Shown here in pieces: positions 47,930 to 59,517 of a stretch of DNA of 64,000 nucleotides. How positions within the stretch are numbered: the first letter of the stretch is position 1; the number at the start of each line of letters is the position of its first letter. The notes beneath the pieces were generated by a model, which saw nothing but the letters and a program-made list of their open reading frames with translations, did no database searches and had not been told where the DNA came from. Source of the stretch: Cichorium intybus (taxonomy: Eukaryota > Streptophyta > Magnoliopsida > Asterales > Asteraceae); the NCBI GenBank assembly GCA_023525715.1, contig CM042017.1:75874166-75938165 (forward strand), read 5' to 3'. The position numbers and the translations under genes were made by a program.

Positions 47930-50900
47930 TCACCGCCTACCCCTTCCTCTCCCTCTCCCTCCACCTCCACCTCTTCCTCTCCCCCTTCCTCCACCACCTC
48001 CCCGCCCTCTACCGCCACCTCCCCGTCCTCTTCCACCACCTCCCCGTCCCCTCCCTTGAAATCCAGATCTATCAGACTTCAACCCAAGTGAATGTACTCC
48101 CCTTCTCTTATCACGATGATTACGACCATCATCATCATCATCATGATCATCATCATCATAGTCATCCTCCTTGTACTTCCCCTTACTCCTCGATATAAAC
48201 GAAATCTCCCGCGACCCTCCCGGTCCCGCTTTAATCTTATTTAAAAAGTTCGAACTTTTATTTTTATTTTCCACAGCTTTCACTCTCTCTCCTAATGGCA
48301 ACGCGTCCTCTCTCGCAAGCGACCTCCTGTTTCCAAACGCTTCCGCATGCCTCTCGTCCTTCACTTCATACAATCTGCGTTTTTATTTTTTATTAAATAA
48401 ATAAATAACATAAACAGAAACTCGAATACTATGTATAAATATAATCAATCGTATTACCTTGGAGCGCGAGTTTTCTTTCTTTGATCATCATCATCATCCG
48501 ACGGCTGAGATTCTTCTGACGCGTCAGATTGATCTTCGTCATCTTCGATAAAAGGCTCGAAATGTTCCTTTACTAATGACTGTTGGACTGGTGCGGCTAA
48601 AGGATGTAAAGCGCGGTACTCGATTGAGTTTTCATCCACTTCGAAATCCTGATAAGATTATAAAAAATCAAAACCTAAGTAATAAATTATTTATATTTTG
48701 TGGTTATGATTAAGAATTAGAATTTATGATACCTCATTTTTGAAGAGAGATGTGAATCGATCGTCTTGGAGAACTTCAGTAGTAAGTCCCCTCTTTTTCT
48801 TGGATGGTTTTTTATTAGTATCAGTAACAACAGAAGCATCTGTTTCTTTTTTATTGGCTTCGAATTCTTCATCTTCAAGAAGGCGTTTTGCAAGAACGCG
48901 GTTAACCTTGGGCAGTTTCTTCTTAATCTGTAATAACACCAAAGATACATTGATTACAAAAAACCAGATATTTGAAAAACGTTCTTTCAGAAAATATATA
49001 ACCGTTTTAATCACTAGAGAAAATAGTTTAATGACCAAATAGATAAAATTGTGAAAGTATGTTGTACTAACCGTAATTCGGGTGCTACGTTCGTCTTCCT
49101 CCTTCTCGCGCTTCCGCTTCTCTATATACTCTTCATAAACAACAGGATTAGCTGCTGCCTGTGCCTGCAATTGCAAATAGATAAAATTGTGAAAACACTA
49201 TTTTTTCATTTTTTCTGGTTTAACCATCAATTTTTCATTTGTTCTAATAAAACCACTAATTTTTGGAAAAAATTTCAACCTGACCACTATCACCTGAAGA
49301 AGCCAGTAACTTGAAACTTTTTACCAAAAATGGTGGTTTTTCCGAATCTTAAAAATTGGTGGTTAATCCGAATTTTTTGCAAAATATAGTGCTTTTTTCG
49401 TAATTAGACCTAGATAATGTTTACACTTTAATTTATATAATTACGGAAAAAACACTATATTTCATTATTTTTTCTGCTTAAACCATCAATTTTTCATTTG
49501 ATCTAATAAACCACCAATTTTTAGAAAAAGTTTTAGTCTAACCATTATGACCGGAAGAACCGGTAATAATGGCTTCAATGAAACTTTTTACCAAAAATTG
49601 GTGGTTTTTTTCCAAATCTTTTAAAAATTGGTGGTTAAACCAAACTTTGGACAAAATATAGTGCTTTTTTCGTAATTAACCCTTTAAAAAACAGATAAAT
49701 TTGGTATTTTTCTTTGATCAGCAATAAACGATTAACGGGTCACCTTTTTATAAAGGCGGAAATCAATAAAGAACCCGTGCATGTAGGCTCTTAGAAGATT
49801 TGTCCCGATTAAATTTGTCAAATTCAACTTCTCGAGTTCCTCTTTTGTTAAAAACTTGTAATCATCATAAATAGTAGTTTCCGCGTCTTCCTCCATCTCT
49901 TCCTACATTAAAACAACCAAAAATATATTAATGCAAGAAATGACAACCTACTTGTGTTGATCTTTCCATTACAGCATTCTACTTTATACTTGAAAAAACC
50001 TACCCAAATATAGCATTGTACTTTCTATTTTTAAGTAGAATTTTCAAAGTAATGTAATGTAAATGGAAGACATACAGTTAAGTTCTCCATATAGGAACAC
50101 CACTTGGGGGCGGGACCCAGGGCGGGTAAGAAATAAGAAGGGATTTGGGAAGTGTCTAGAGCCAATAACATTAGTCCACTTTCATCAAACACACACATGT
50201 CATTAATTGCGCCACCTGTCGGTTCAATACTCGTCATTCCTTCACCCTGAAACCAATCATTTTCTCAAATATCTTTTAAACATCATTTATCTTAATAAAA
50301 ATAAAATAAAAGAAACAAAAAGTCTTTACTGTTTCTGGATCCCAGATCCGGACAATATGCTTATCGGTAGTAATTAGCTTTGGGCGTTCTGAGTTTAGAG
50401 TTTGATGCCATTTAATGTTCAATATGGGACTTCCATACCTATATAAATATTATTGCCAATTTTCAGTAACAATTTCTTTTGTAATTATAATTTTTTATTG
50501 GTAGCATACATGTGATCTTTTACACGTAGAGGAGATGATGACCGCAAATCATATATCATCACCTACAAATTTGTAAAAATAAGACTTAATTCTTTTAATT
50601 CATAGAAGAAATTAATTTATATATCAGATTATCAGATTTAATTTAAACCTACCTTTCCACCACTACTTCCAACAGCCATGTGATAGCCTCCATCTCCATC
50701 AAACTCTATAGCAGTAACTTCCTATGTAACACGATAATAATGTTTAATTAACAGAATTATGTATTTAAGCATCTTTTTAAAGTTTTTTATTAAATATAAA
50801 GTAAGTACCTGGTCACCATCAACTGAATTAAGTCTGGCAATTGAAGATCTTGTTCGGATGTCAAAGCATTCAACAGCACCATCCTCACCACCACCAGCAA

Positions 50901-52901
50901 TTAGCCCATGATACTTGCTGAAATTTATAAAAAAAAAAAAAAAAAAAACACATTAACTACAAAACGAGTAAAAACTAACGAATAGATAAAAGCAATGTAC
51001 TTTTCATCTCATTTAACAAATCAAAGTACATTGCTATTTTCTTGCATTGAACCCAAAATAAAATGCAAACAAAAGTCGAAGGTAACCTTCTAGAAACTAC
51101 ATTTAATGCTGGAGATTGTGTGGTAAGAGATGATAAGAAGCGTCCCTGCATAAAAAAGGGAGCTTTTTTAGTGTCAACCATAAAACTCTTATAATTATTT
51201 AAACAAGGTGAGAAGCTCTCATTTGTGCAAAAGACATGGATGCCCTCCTCATCAACAAAACAGGATTAAAGAAAGGTGGGCAGTGAAGGAATTTGGCAAC
51301 AAACCTGCTCTAAGTTAATTCTGTATAGATCGGGAGATGAGGCTGCACATATCAAGTCACATGACCAGTTATCATAAAGAATATCCCTTCCCATCCTGCT
51401 CATAAACGAAAGGATCAGAGTGATAGGACTAAAATACCCCTCAATAATTAAAAAAGAATGACAATGTTTTATAATAAGAAACATACAAGTATTGTTGTTT
51501 TACAAAAGGGAGATTTTTCTTAATTAGGCGAAATCCCATAAATTAAATAGTTGTCAGTACTTTGTATAGAAATAGGATTTTATTCTTTAGTATAAACAAA
51601 GAAGAAACAAGTGAAGATTAAAGAGAAATTAACAATTGTTTTCATAGATAAAAGAAAAGTTTAAGTACCTTGGGATGCGTAAACTGTAATGACTTCCATA
51701 TTTAGCATGTAGACAAACAGAACGATCAGCACAAAGGAAAGCAAGCTTTGAATAATCATCACTCAACACCTGTTTATATTTATATATCAAACAAAACATT
51801 GTAATTTTATTAACTAAAGCTTTCATAAGAAAAAAAGACCTAAATTATTTTTCTTACAAATAACTCATGTAAGACAACCATATTGTATAAGGGGCTAAAT
51901 GCAAGAAAAAGCAATGTACTTTCATAATTTGTTTATTATAGCATCTTACTTTCGATTTTTTGTTAATTTTAGCATCTTACTTTCAGTTCTCATGATTACA
52001 GCATCATAATTTGAATTTTTTTTCCTATTAAGACAATGTAATTTAAAAAATCTACTCAATGATAGCATTGTAGTTTCAATCTTTTTTCTTATCAGGACAA
52101 TATACTTGAGAAATCTATCTTATTATATCTGCAAAAACTGCTTTCTATTTAAATGAGATGTAGTTTTATCAAAGTAGTAAACTTGTAATAGGAAGAAATG
52201 TAAGTAGAATGTTATAACAAAAAAATAAATGGAAGTATGTTGATCTTTCTTGTATTTAGCCCAATTCAAAACTTACCTGAAAATTGATGATTTCTGATAT
52301 GAGATGCCTTTCAAACTTCAATGATAATTCCCTTAGTTCATACACCTTGACTTGTGGGGGATAAATACCTAAAACACTTAAAAGTCAGCAAGGTTTATAT
52401 GACAATTGACAATTCAACCACATATGCTAAAGAACATGGCTGCATAAAATACAAAAATATATCACAAGTTCCCAATAACCTGAAGCAATGAGAAACTCGC
52501 CATCTGGAGTAGCTTTAATTCTAGTTGTTGCAGTTTCAAACCTTAAATCCTGGATCAAATCCACCCTTTCCAAATAATCTATATCCACAGGAAAATGAAG
52601 TTATTAAAGGTAACAAAGGATAAAATAACTCTAGCAAATAAATGAAGTACAAAAGCCGCCTTGTAAGACTGTCATATTCTCACTTAAAACATAAATCACG
52701 AACTCATGATTAGCAAAATCAAATGTAAATACTGACTATTGTCAAATTCAAATGCACAAAATCCCTACTTTTGTCTTTGCGAAGAGCTCTGATCTTCTTT
52801 GGTGCAAGCCAAGTGGCCAGTGACCGGTGTTGTCCTGCTACTGTGTACATCTTCACCCCATTTATGGAGGTCGACTTCAGGTTACCTCCTTGGTATGCCA
52901 T
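47930..52901 (-). CDS. NOL10: Nucleolar protein 10 homologue (WD40, NUC153, RGG tail), complete, 16 exons
   Basis: Homologue of human NOL10, yeast Enp2 and Arabidopsis EDA7: a nucleolar SSU-processome WD40 protein needed for 18S rRNA maturation (family knowledge). Exons in coding order: 52901-52769, 52578-52480, 52368-52277, 51769-51669, 51395-51305, 51145-51087, 50917-50809, 50721-50653, 50562-50510, 50438-50330, 50246-50076, 49902-49744, 49164-49072, 48927-48733, 48648-48458, 48374-47930. All junctions are GT/AG and keep frame: 2169 nt, 722 residues. Start MAYQGGNLKSTSINGVKMY is the conserved N-terminus. The WD40 propeller fills about 1-370 (IVRIWDPETGEG, VMIYDLRS). A basic KKKLPKVNR stretch precedes the NUC153 motif (DDRFTSLFKNEDFEVDENS, about 504-525), an acidic Ser/Asp patch, the conserved LYEVKDERHAEAF and GPGGSREISF, and a Gly-Arg tail (about 676-722). 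Confidence 0.93.
49186..49677. mobile_element. Two MITEs in tandem in NOL10 intron 12
   Basis: Copy b (49439-49677) has ends AATTACGGAAAAAACACTATA and, inverted, AATTACGAAAAAAGCACTATA. Copy a (about 49186-49405) has the same right end and interior (ACCATCAATTTTTCATTTG, ACTTTTTACCAAAAA) but a degraded left end. Both lie in the intron between exons 49744 and 49164. Confidence 0.7.
50985..51040. mobile_element. Short hairpin MITE relic in NOL10 intron 6
   Basis: AAGCAATGTACTTTTC and inverted AAAGTACATTGCTATTTTCTTGC surround a 20-bp centre. The arm is the same as the end of the element at 51891. Confidence 0.55.
51891..52262. mobile_element. MITE in NOL10 intron 3
   Basis: Ends GGGCTAAATGCAAGAAAAAG and, inverted, GGGCTAAATACAAGAAAG. 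The interior repeats TAGCATC-TTACTTTC phrases. A degraded relative seems present in the intron at 49903-50075 (ATGCAAGAAATG, TAGCATTGTACTTTC). Confidence 0.65.
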
Positions 52902-52923
52902 TCTGACTATCAAACCCCAGGAG

Positions 52924-53373
52924 CTGTTATGTCATATCAAACAATCAATAATTATCACAATAATCTGTAGTTTCACAAATGACTATCAATGCAAACATAG
53001 AAAATCAACATTCATCACAATATCAATGCTAATACAGATTTCTTAACAGAAAAAAATGCATTTATGACAGAAAAAATGCAAACACAGATTCATCAATAGC
53101 TTCATCGAACTTCAATTCAAACACAGATTAACAGAAAAATGGAAACACCTATTGATTCATCAAGATTTAACAGAAAAAATGCAAACACAAATTATGACAG
53201 AAAAACATGCAAACACAGTTTCATCTGAAATTCAATTCAAACACAGATAAACAGAAAAATGCAAACACCTGCTGATTCATCAAGATTTAACAGAAAAATC
53301 GGATGGAATTATGCAGATAATTGTTGGAGCTAAACAGAAAATCTGAGATTATTGATGGGAGAAAGAAGGTTAC
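52924..53373 (-). other. Inferred 5' UTR intron of NOL10
   Basis: Minus strand: donor CTCTCG|GTAACC at 53373 and acceptor ACATAACAG| at 52924, 22 bases before the ATG. The intron contains a diverged ~115-bp tandem repeat (about 53040-53300; CAGAAAAATGCAAACAC, ATTCATCAAGATTTAACAG). A 5' UTR intron next to the start is common in plant housekeeping genes. Not proven without transcript data. Confidence 0.55.
53040..53300. repeat. Two-copy ~115-bp diverged tandem repeat
   Basis: GATTCATCAAGATTTAACAG and CAATTCAAACACAGAT phrases recur with the same spacing. Confidence 0.7.
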
Positions 53374-53664
53374 CGAGAGATGCTGATGGAGAAGGAAGTC
53401 GGAGATGGAGTGGAAGATGCAGTCGCCGGAAACGCAGTCCGATGGAGGAGATGCCAAGTCGCGAGAGATGCAGTCTGCAGTCTGATGGAGGAGATGCAGC
53501 GCCGGAGATGGAGTCAGAGAAGCAGTCGCCGGGATGCAGGGCCGGAGATGTTGTCCTATGGAGGAGATGTCGCCGGAGTTGCAGCGATGAGGGAGGGATG
53601 CCGGGTGCACAGATGCGTATGGATCGTGATGTTGGAGGCGGGTGAGGAATAAAGGGTAAAGGAA

Positions 53665-53693
53665 TAGGGTTTAGGTGGTAGTGAACAGGGTTT
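53665..53693 (-). promoter_or_regulatory. Telo-box pair upstream of NOL10
   Basis: AAACCCTA (minus strand, 53665-53672) and AAACCCTG (53686-53693) lie just upstream of the probable 5' exon. Telo-boxes are typical of promoters of plant translation and ribosome-biogenesis genes, matching the predicted role. Confidence 0.5.
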
Positions 53694-53700
53694 AGGCGGT

Positions 53701-54226
53701 AGGGAACGAGGGTATCGTCGTCATTTTGTTACTAAAAAACCCATTAGCCATTTAAAAAGCCGGTGCTTCCTCGCTTTACTAATCTAAAATACATTTTTTA
53801 CTATCGAACACAATTTTTTGTTCATTGGTTTTTTCAAGTAGCTAATCCATACACAATAATTTTTTGCCTTATACAACAATATTATGTTTTTTATACATAA
53901 TGTACAATCCTTGTAAAATATAAATTGTTATGTACGGGCAAAATTTTGTTGTGTTCGGATCAACTCCCTTTTTTAAAAGGTCAATAATCATTTTTTAAAA
54001 GTTTTTCTAGAGGATCTTCGGTTTGGCTAAGCTTTTTAAAAGTGTTTTATTGATTTATTGGCTTTTCAAAAAGTCAGTGAATAAAAAATAGTGTTTGGAT
54101 AACCAAAAGTGCTTTTTAAACAGCTTTTTATAATACTACAATAAGTCATTTTCAAGAAGTCGGAGATCCTGACTTTTTGAAAGAGCTTATGACTTTTTGG
54201 TACTAAAATCACAAATACACCCTTTT

Positions 54227-54230
<4 letters not shown>
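53701..54230. other. Spacer, possibly the left half of an older TIR element
   Basis: TTTGGCTAAGC...AAAAGTG text near 54015-54120 faces inverted similar text (CCAAACAC...GAAAAG) at 54958-55070, outside the Harbinger MITE. This may be one older element split by it. Weak. No gene. Confidence 0.35.

Positions 54231-54308
<78 letters not shown>
54231..54308. repeat. (TA)n microsatellite
   Basis: About 38 TA units. Confidence 0.95.
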
Positions 54309-54312
<4 letters not shown>

Positions 54313-54371
54313 CTAAATCAAACAATTTTTAAAACCTCTTTATCAACTTATTAACTTTTCCCACCATATAA

Positions 54372-54949
<578 letters not shown>

Positions 54950-55097
54950 TAAGTATATCCAAACACTTTTTTAAAAATTGCTTTTCGAAAAGTTATAAGT
55001 TAATAAGCATTTTTACCCAAAAATGTTTATGAGTAAAACGAGCACTCTCAAACACCCACTTAAACATTCTTTAAGTAACTTAGATACGTTTGAATAT

Positions 55098-55497
55098 GAA
55101 ATCTCCAATAAAATCTTGATTTATTTGGTCAATTTATGAAAAAATCTCAAAATTAATTTTTTTTTACATAAAAGGACAACATACCGGCTAACATATTCAA
55201 TTTAGCCATTTATTCCGGTTTACCAGATTTTCTTAATTGAAAATATTCAATAAAGTCCAATTATTTCGAGTCTGTTTATGAAAAAGTCATATTATTTTGT
55301 GTAAAAAAATTCAACTTTGAGACTTTTTCATAAACAGACAATAAATAATAGGATTTTAGTGCAGATTTCCAATCTAGGAAACTTGGTAAACCGAATGAAA
55401 TAGTTAAATTGAACATGTTGTCATTTTATGTAAAAAAATTAATCTGAGAACTTTTCATAAACTAACTCAAAATAATTAGACTTTATTGGAGATTTCT
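55098..55497. mobile_element. Foldback/palindromic element, ~400 bp
   Basis: The left arm GAAATCTCCAATAAAATCTTG...ACATAAAAGGACAACAT is inverted at the right as GAAATCTCCAATAAAGTC...ACATAAAATGACAACAT. The centre is a second inverted repeat (CTGTTTATGAAAAAGTC at about 55269 against GACTTTTTCATAAACAG at about 55322). Nearly the whole element can fold on itself. No ORF. Confidence 0.65.
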
Positions 55498-56259
55498 CGT
55501 GTTTTGAATTGACAGAATTCTCAGGATTTTTATGGATTTATATTTAAAATGCCAAAAAAATCTCCCTTTTGGTGTTAAAAGATAAAAGGATTTTGAATTT
55601 CCAAATAATTTAAAAACGTGTATTCATTGTATTGTAGAAAACCATGTGGTTATAAGGTTTTCAGAATCATTCTCATGAATTTTATCAATTTAAAACAAAA
55701 CTCTTTTCCTCAAAATACTTAAACCCATATATTGTCCCCTCCATATAATATTCATTGTTGTTATGTCCATCCTCCATCTTAATCTCTCCTGTTTCTAATT
55801 CTTATGTTTTCTCGGTTGTTCTTCTCTGGCCCATCGTTCGACCTCTGACCACCACTAAAATCTAATTAAAGGTCGACGTTAAAATCGAGTTAAATAATGA
55901 AAATGGGTAAAATCCAAAAAATGAAAACAAAATAAGATGTTCCTCAAGGACGTGAATCGAACAAAGGAGATGTATTGAAGAGCTATTTTATTGCATCATT
56001 GGAGATCGTTGGTTTATCACATAGTCGGAGATGTCCTTGATTGGTTAAGAAAATAAAATGCATTGAGACCTTATGAAGTACGAGTACACACACCGAGCAA
56101 GAGGGCTTCAAATATATACAGTCCACTTTTCTGGTACAAGTTCTTGTTTTCTTTGTTCCTTGTCTTCTTGTTTTTCTTATGGGGTGTGAGAGGGTAAACC
56201 AAAAGCTTCAAAATCTTCATGTCTTCATCATTAAAGGGGTCATAGATGAAGCCCATGAA
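55498..56259. other. Spacer, nothing recognised
   Basis: A 61-codon minus frame (56071-56256) has no family I recognise and ends just outside the copia LTR. Confidence 0.4.
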
Positions 56260-56985
56260 TGTTGAGACTTTATTATATTCAAGATTTGGATGTTTATATG
56301 TTATTTTGAGCTTTCCTGATGATTGTTTATGTTTATTTTTCCAGACTTTCTAAAAGAAGAAAGCGTTGAAGAATAATTTGTTGTGATGAAGGGTTAATTT
56401 TTCTGATCCGAAGACCCCAGTCTGAAGCTGATTATTGCATGAAGGTCTGAATGCTCTATGCAAGAGGATCCGAAGGCTTATCCTAACAAATTGTATCTTT
56501 TGTAGCACGTTGTGATGTGAGGCACGTATCTCCTATTGGATAGTACAGATACGTCATTAATAGAATATTTCATTGTACTATATTTCTGTTATTTTGTACT
56601 ACAAGATCCTTGATCATGTATAAATATCAAGGATACCTACAGGGTCGAATGCACAAGTTTACACAAGTTTTCTCCCCACTATTGTAAATCCAATATTATC
56701 AATACAAAGCATTTGGCACCCTGTTCATCAGTTTGATTCTTATTCATTGTGTGTGTTTGTTTATTTCATATCTTATTTGATTGGTTTATGCCTTCATTTG
56801 AATTCTAGTTCAAACATGTGGTATCAGAGCAGGTTACAACTCGAAAACGATCGAGAGATTTCTGTTCTTTTCATCTAACAATTTCTAGATCTGGATTGTT
56901 CTCCCAAATCTAGGTTTCCGCAAATTGTCTAGATCTTCTCTTATCGTTTTTCTGCAAATACCTGTTTACCTAGAATTCATGCACA

Positions 56986-58180
56986 ATGGTTGATTCGTCA
57001 ACAACATAGGCTAACATGCTTAGTTACGCAAACATGATTGGTTCTTCAACCAAGGCTCCTGTTCTCATTCCAATTCACTACAAACAATGGGTTGATAGAA
57101 TGGAAGACTATTTAACTGCTCTTGATAAAGATCTTTGGAGATCCATTACTAAAGTCTATTCGTTGATGTTTGTAGGTCCAATGATCTCACAATAACACAA
57201 TGATATCAATCAAACGATCAAGAACACAAGGAGATTTATCAACTTCAATGCACACTATATTGAATAGTCTAGTACATAAGTTGGTGATTGCCAAGAACAA
57301 CAATGATTCTCTCTCTAGGTTAGCACACTATCCAAGGAAATCTAACCCACAAATGATGTCATAATAATGATTATATACTCTATACCTAGTAACCTAGCCC
57401 ATGGACTAATCCATAAGCCCATAATTGCGTGGACTACAAGGGCCAAAACCGAACAACCTAGTGTTGTTCGGTCCACACCGATTTTCCAAATAAAACTCAA
57501 ACTACTTAATATTTTACATTTTAAGTCCTAATAAATAAAGATTAAACCAACTAAAATAATTCCCAACAATGTTCAAGCTTGTTTTGTACTCGGAGAAGGT
57601 GAAGACGTTGAGGTAGTGACTACTACGAACCTGAAGAAGATGGAGAATGACAAGCAAGACATGAGAGAGCTCAGGATTGGTCTTGGTCCAAATGTTACTC
57701 ATCACATGATCTACATCTACTAAAGAAATTTGGGATCGCCTGGCTCTTCGCTTCGCTAGTGATGATGTTTTGCAACAAAGTATCATTACGAATGGCCTTA
57801 CTGAGTTTGGTGCTTACAAACAGAAAGAATATGAGAACATCGATCAGGCATATGAGAGATTTAGCAACATTGTTTACAATCTTGACAAGTATGGAGAAAC
57901 CCGAAACCAACATGAGGTTAATATCAAGTTTCTGTATGGACTGATAAAGGAGTGGCGTTCTATTATGCTAATGGTAAAATCTCATGAGAAGATCAGATCA
58001 TACAAGCTGCCTGTGTTGTTCAATCTTCTTAAATTGCATGAACCAGATGTCATGGAAGGTCGTGGTGAAAATTCAAGCTCGGGATCTCTTGCTGTGGTTG
58101 CAAAAGATGATGATCAAGAATCAAAGGAAGATGAAGGTGAAGATGTACATGTTGACTACATGATAAACGAAAACGGTGAT
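56986..58180 (+). pseudogene. Copia gag relic, interrupted by a solo LTR
   Basis: ATG at 56986, a stop after seven codons (SSTT-stop-ANM), then YKQWVDRMEDYLTALDKDLW. After the insertion (57171-57568): ENDKQDMRELRIGLGP; a frame change near 57720; then EIWDRLALRFA, EYENIDQAYERFSNIVYNLD, EVNIKFLYGLIKEWRSI and a C-terminal acidic segment. The order matches the copia gag (UBN2/DUF4219-type) family. Non-functional. Confidence 0.75.
57171..57568 (-). mobile_element. Copia-type solo LTR, 398 bp
   Basis: Read minus: TGTTGGGAATTATTTTAG...GGACCTACA. Target duplication ATGTT at 57166-57170 and 57569-57573, inside the copia gag. Confidence 0.75.
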
Positions 58181-59517
58181 TGACATGTCGCAGTCGTCGA
58201 TGCGGTCAAAAATACTAGATTTATACCTTACAGCACACTAGCTAGCGGCAAGTAAGGGTCGAACCGTGGAGTCAGTGGTTAATATCTATGTCAAGAACTC
58301 TACAAATCTATAGTGTCACTCTATAGACGACTCTTATCCATACACACGAAAACGATCGGAAATATCGAAAATACGCAATTATCACTATTAACCGAACTTG
58401 CATCCAAATCTCAATCAATCAAAACTAAACAAATCTGATCCCGAGATATAACTCATAATTCAGAAGCGATCCCACTTCAACAATTAAGCAAACGATAACG
58501 AATATCGAACCGAAATCGTAAACAAGCGTGAAATAGAACGAAAACGAAGATTGCATTAAAACCAAACCCAAACCGAGAGTCGGATGTTTCTGACTTCAAG
58601 GGAAACCCCAGATCTCAGTAGACAAAGGAATTCTACAAATCATAATCCTCAACACACGTAAGAAACAAATAACAAATATATGAAATAGATACTAAAACTA
58701 TCAAACTACCAAGTATCAATCACTAAACTACGAAATTATGAGTCGAAGAAGCCTGAGCTCCCCTCAAAGGTCGAGTCTTTGCTCCCGAATCACGAACCGG
58801 AGACCTATATTTATAGTTGCTGAAAATGCCTTCCTGCGTCACGTAAAGGGCTTATCCACGGCGCGGCTTATCCAAAAACCCCGATTCTTCGCACTTTGAA
58901 AGTTCAATCTCATTTGGTACACCGCTCACCGCGTCGTGTAGCTCTTCTAAGGCCCGCGACGTGCGTGTTCCTTCAACTGAAAGTATCATTCTTTTCAGAA
59001 CTTTGCCATTTTGTACACTTTTACACTGTATTTCACGTAATTTGCATTGAACACACTTGACACAAAACGTGAGTAATATCGCAATTTAATATATATATTT
59101 TACTCAAAATAGTACTCAACGACAACTAGAATACTTGATATTACTAGGTGTCGTCAAACACCCCACACGTGTGGCTTGCTTGTCCCCAAGCAAGTGAGTT
59201 TTTAACAAATTCTAACAAGAACTCAAACATTTTCGAATGCCTTCAGTTTCAAAGTTTATTGTATTCGAGAAGTTAGATCAAAATGATTTTTGAGAAATTG
59301 ACCAAAATACCCTTTGGGAATCACGACTTTCTAAAGAAGCCTTGATTACAAATTTTCAGTTCACAGGAGTGCACTTACTCATTCAGATTCTAAAGCCCGT
59401 TAATGAACTATCCATGACTTTCGATATTGTCTGTGTTATAAGCTTCCGAAAACACTATCCCAGACCAGATGATCTTAGGTAGTGAGGTGCATAAATTCCC
59501 TTTCGGGGCCACCCTTT
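58181..59517 (-). mobile_element. Athila-like element fragment: 3' LTR plus adjacent internal sequence
   Basis: LTR 58181-59156 (976 bp; TGACATGTCGCAGTCGTCG...GGTGTCGTCA) is clearly related to 42109-43093 but well diverged. The polypurine side (59157-, ACCCCACACGTGTGGCTTGC) and the following 350 bases match 37915-38265. It is truncated at about 59517 by the next element. Confidence 0.75.

Larger units (their letters stand above)
56260..58180 (+). mobile_element. 5' part of a Ty1/copia retrotransposon, truncated
   Basis: 5' LTR 56260-56816 (TGTTGAGAC...TTCAAACA), primer-binding site TGGTATCAGAGC at 56819-56830, then gag interrupted by a solo LTR. It stops at 58180 where an Athila-like LTR begins. 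Pol and the 3' LTR are missing. Confidence 0.75.

Noticed and set aside
53352..53652. Frames of 90-107 codons on both strands upstream of NOL10
   Set aside because: They fall on the probable 5' UTR exon/promoter, with GGAGATG-like repeats; none extends into the NOL10 coding frame.
56071..56256. 61-codon minus frame MGFIYDPFNDEDMKILKLL
   Set aside because: No recognised family, no exon partners, and it lies next to a retrotransposon LTR.
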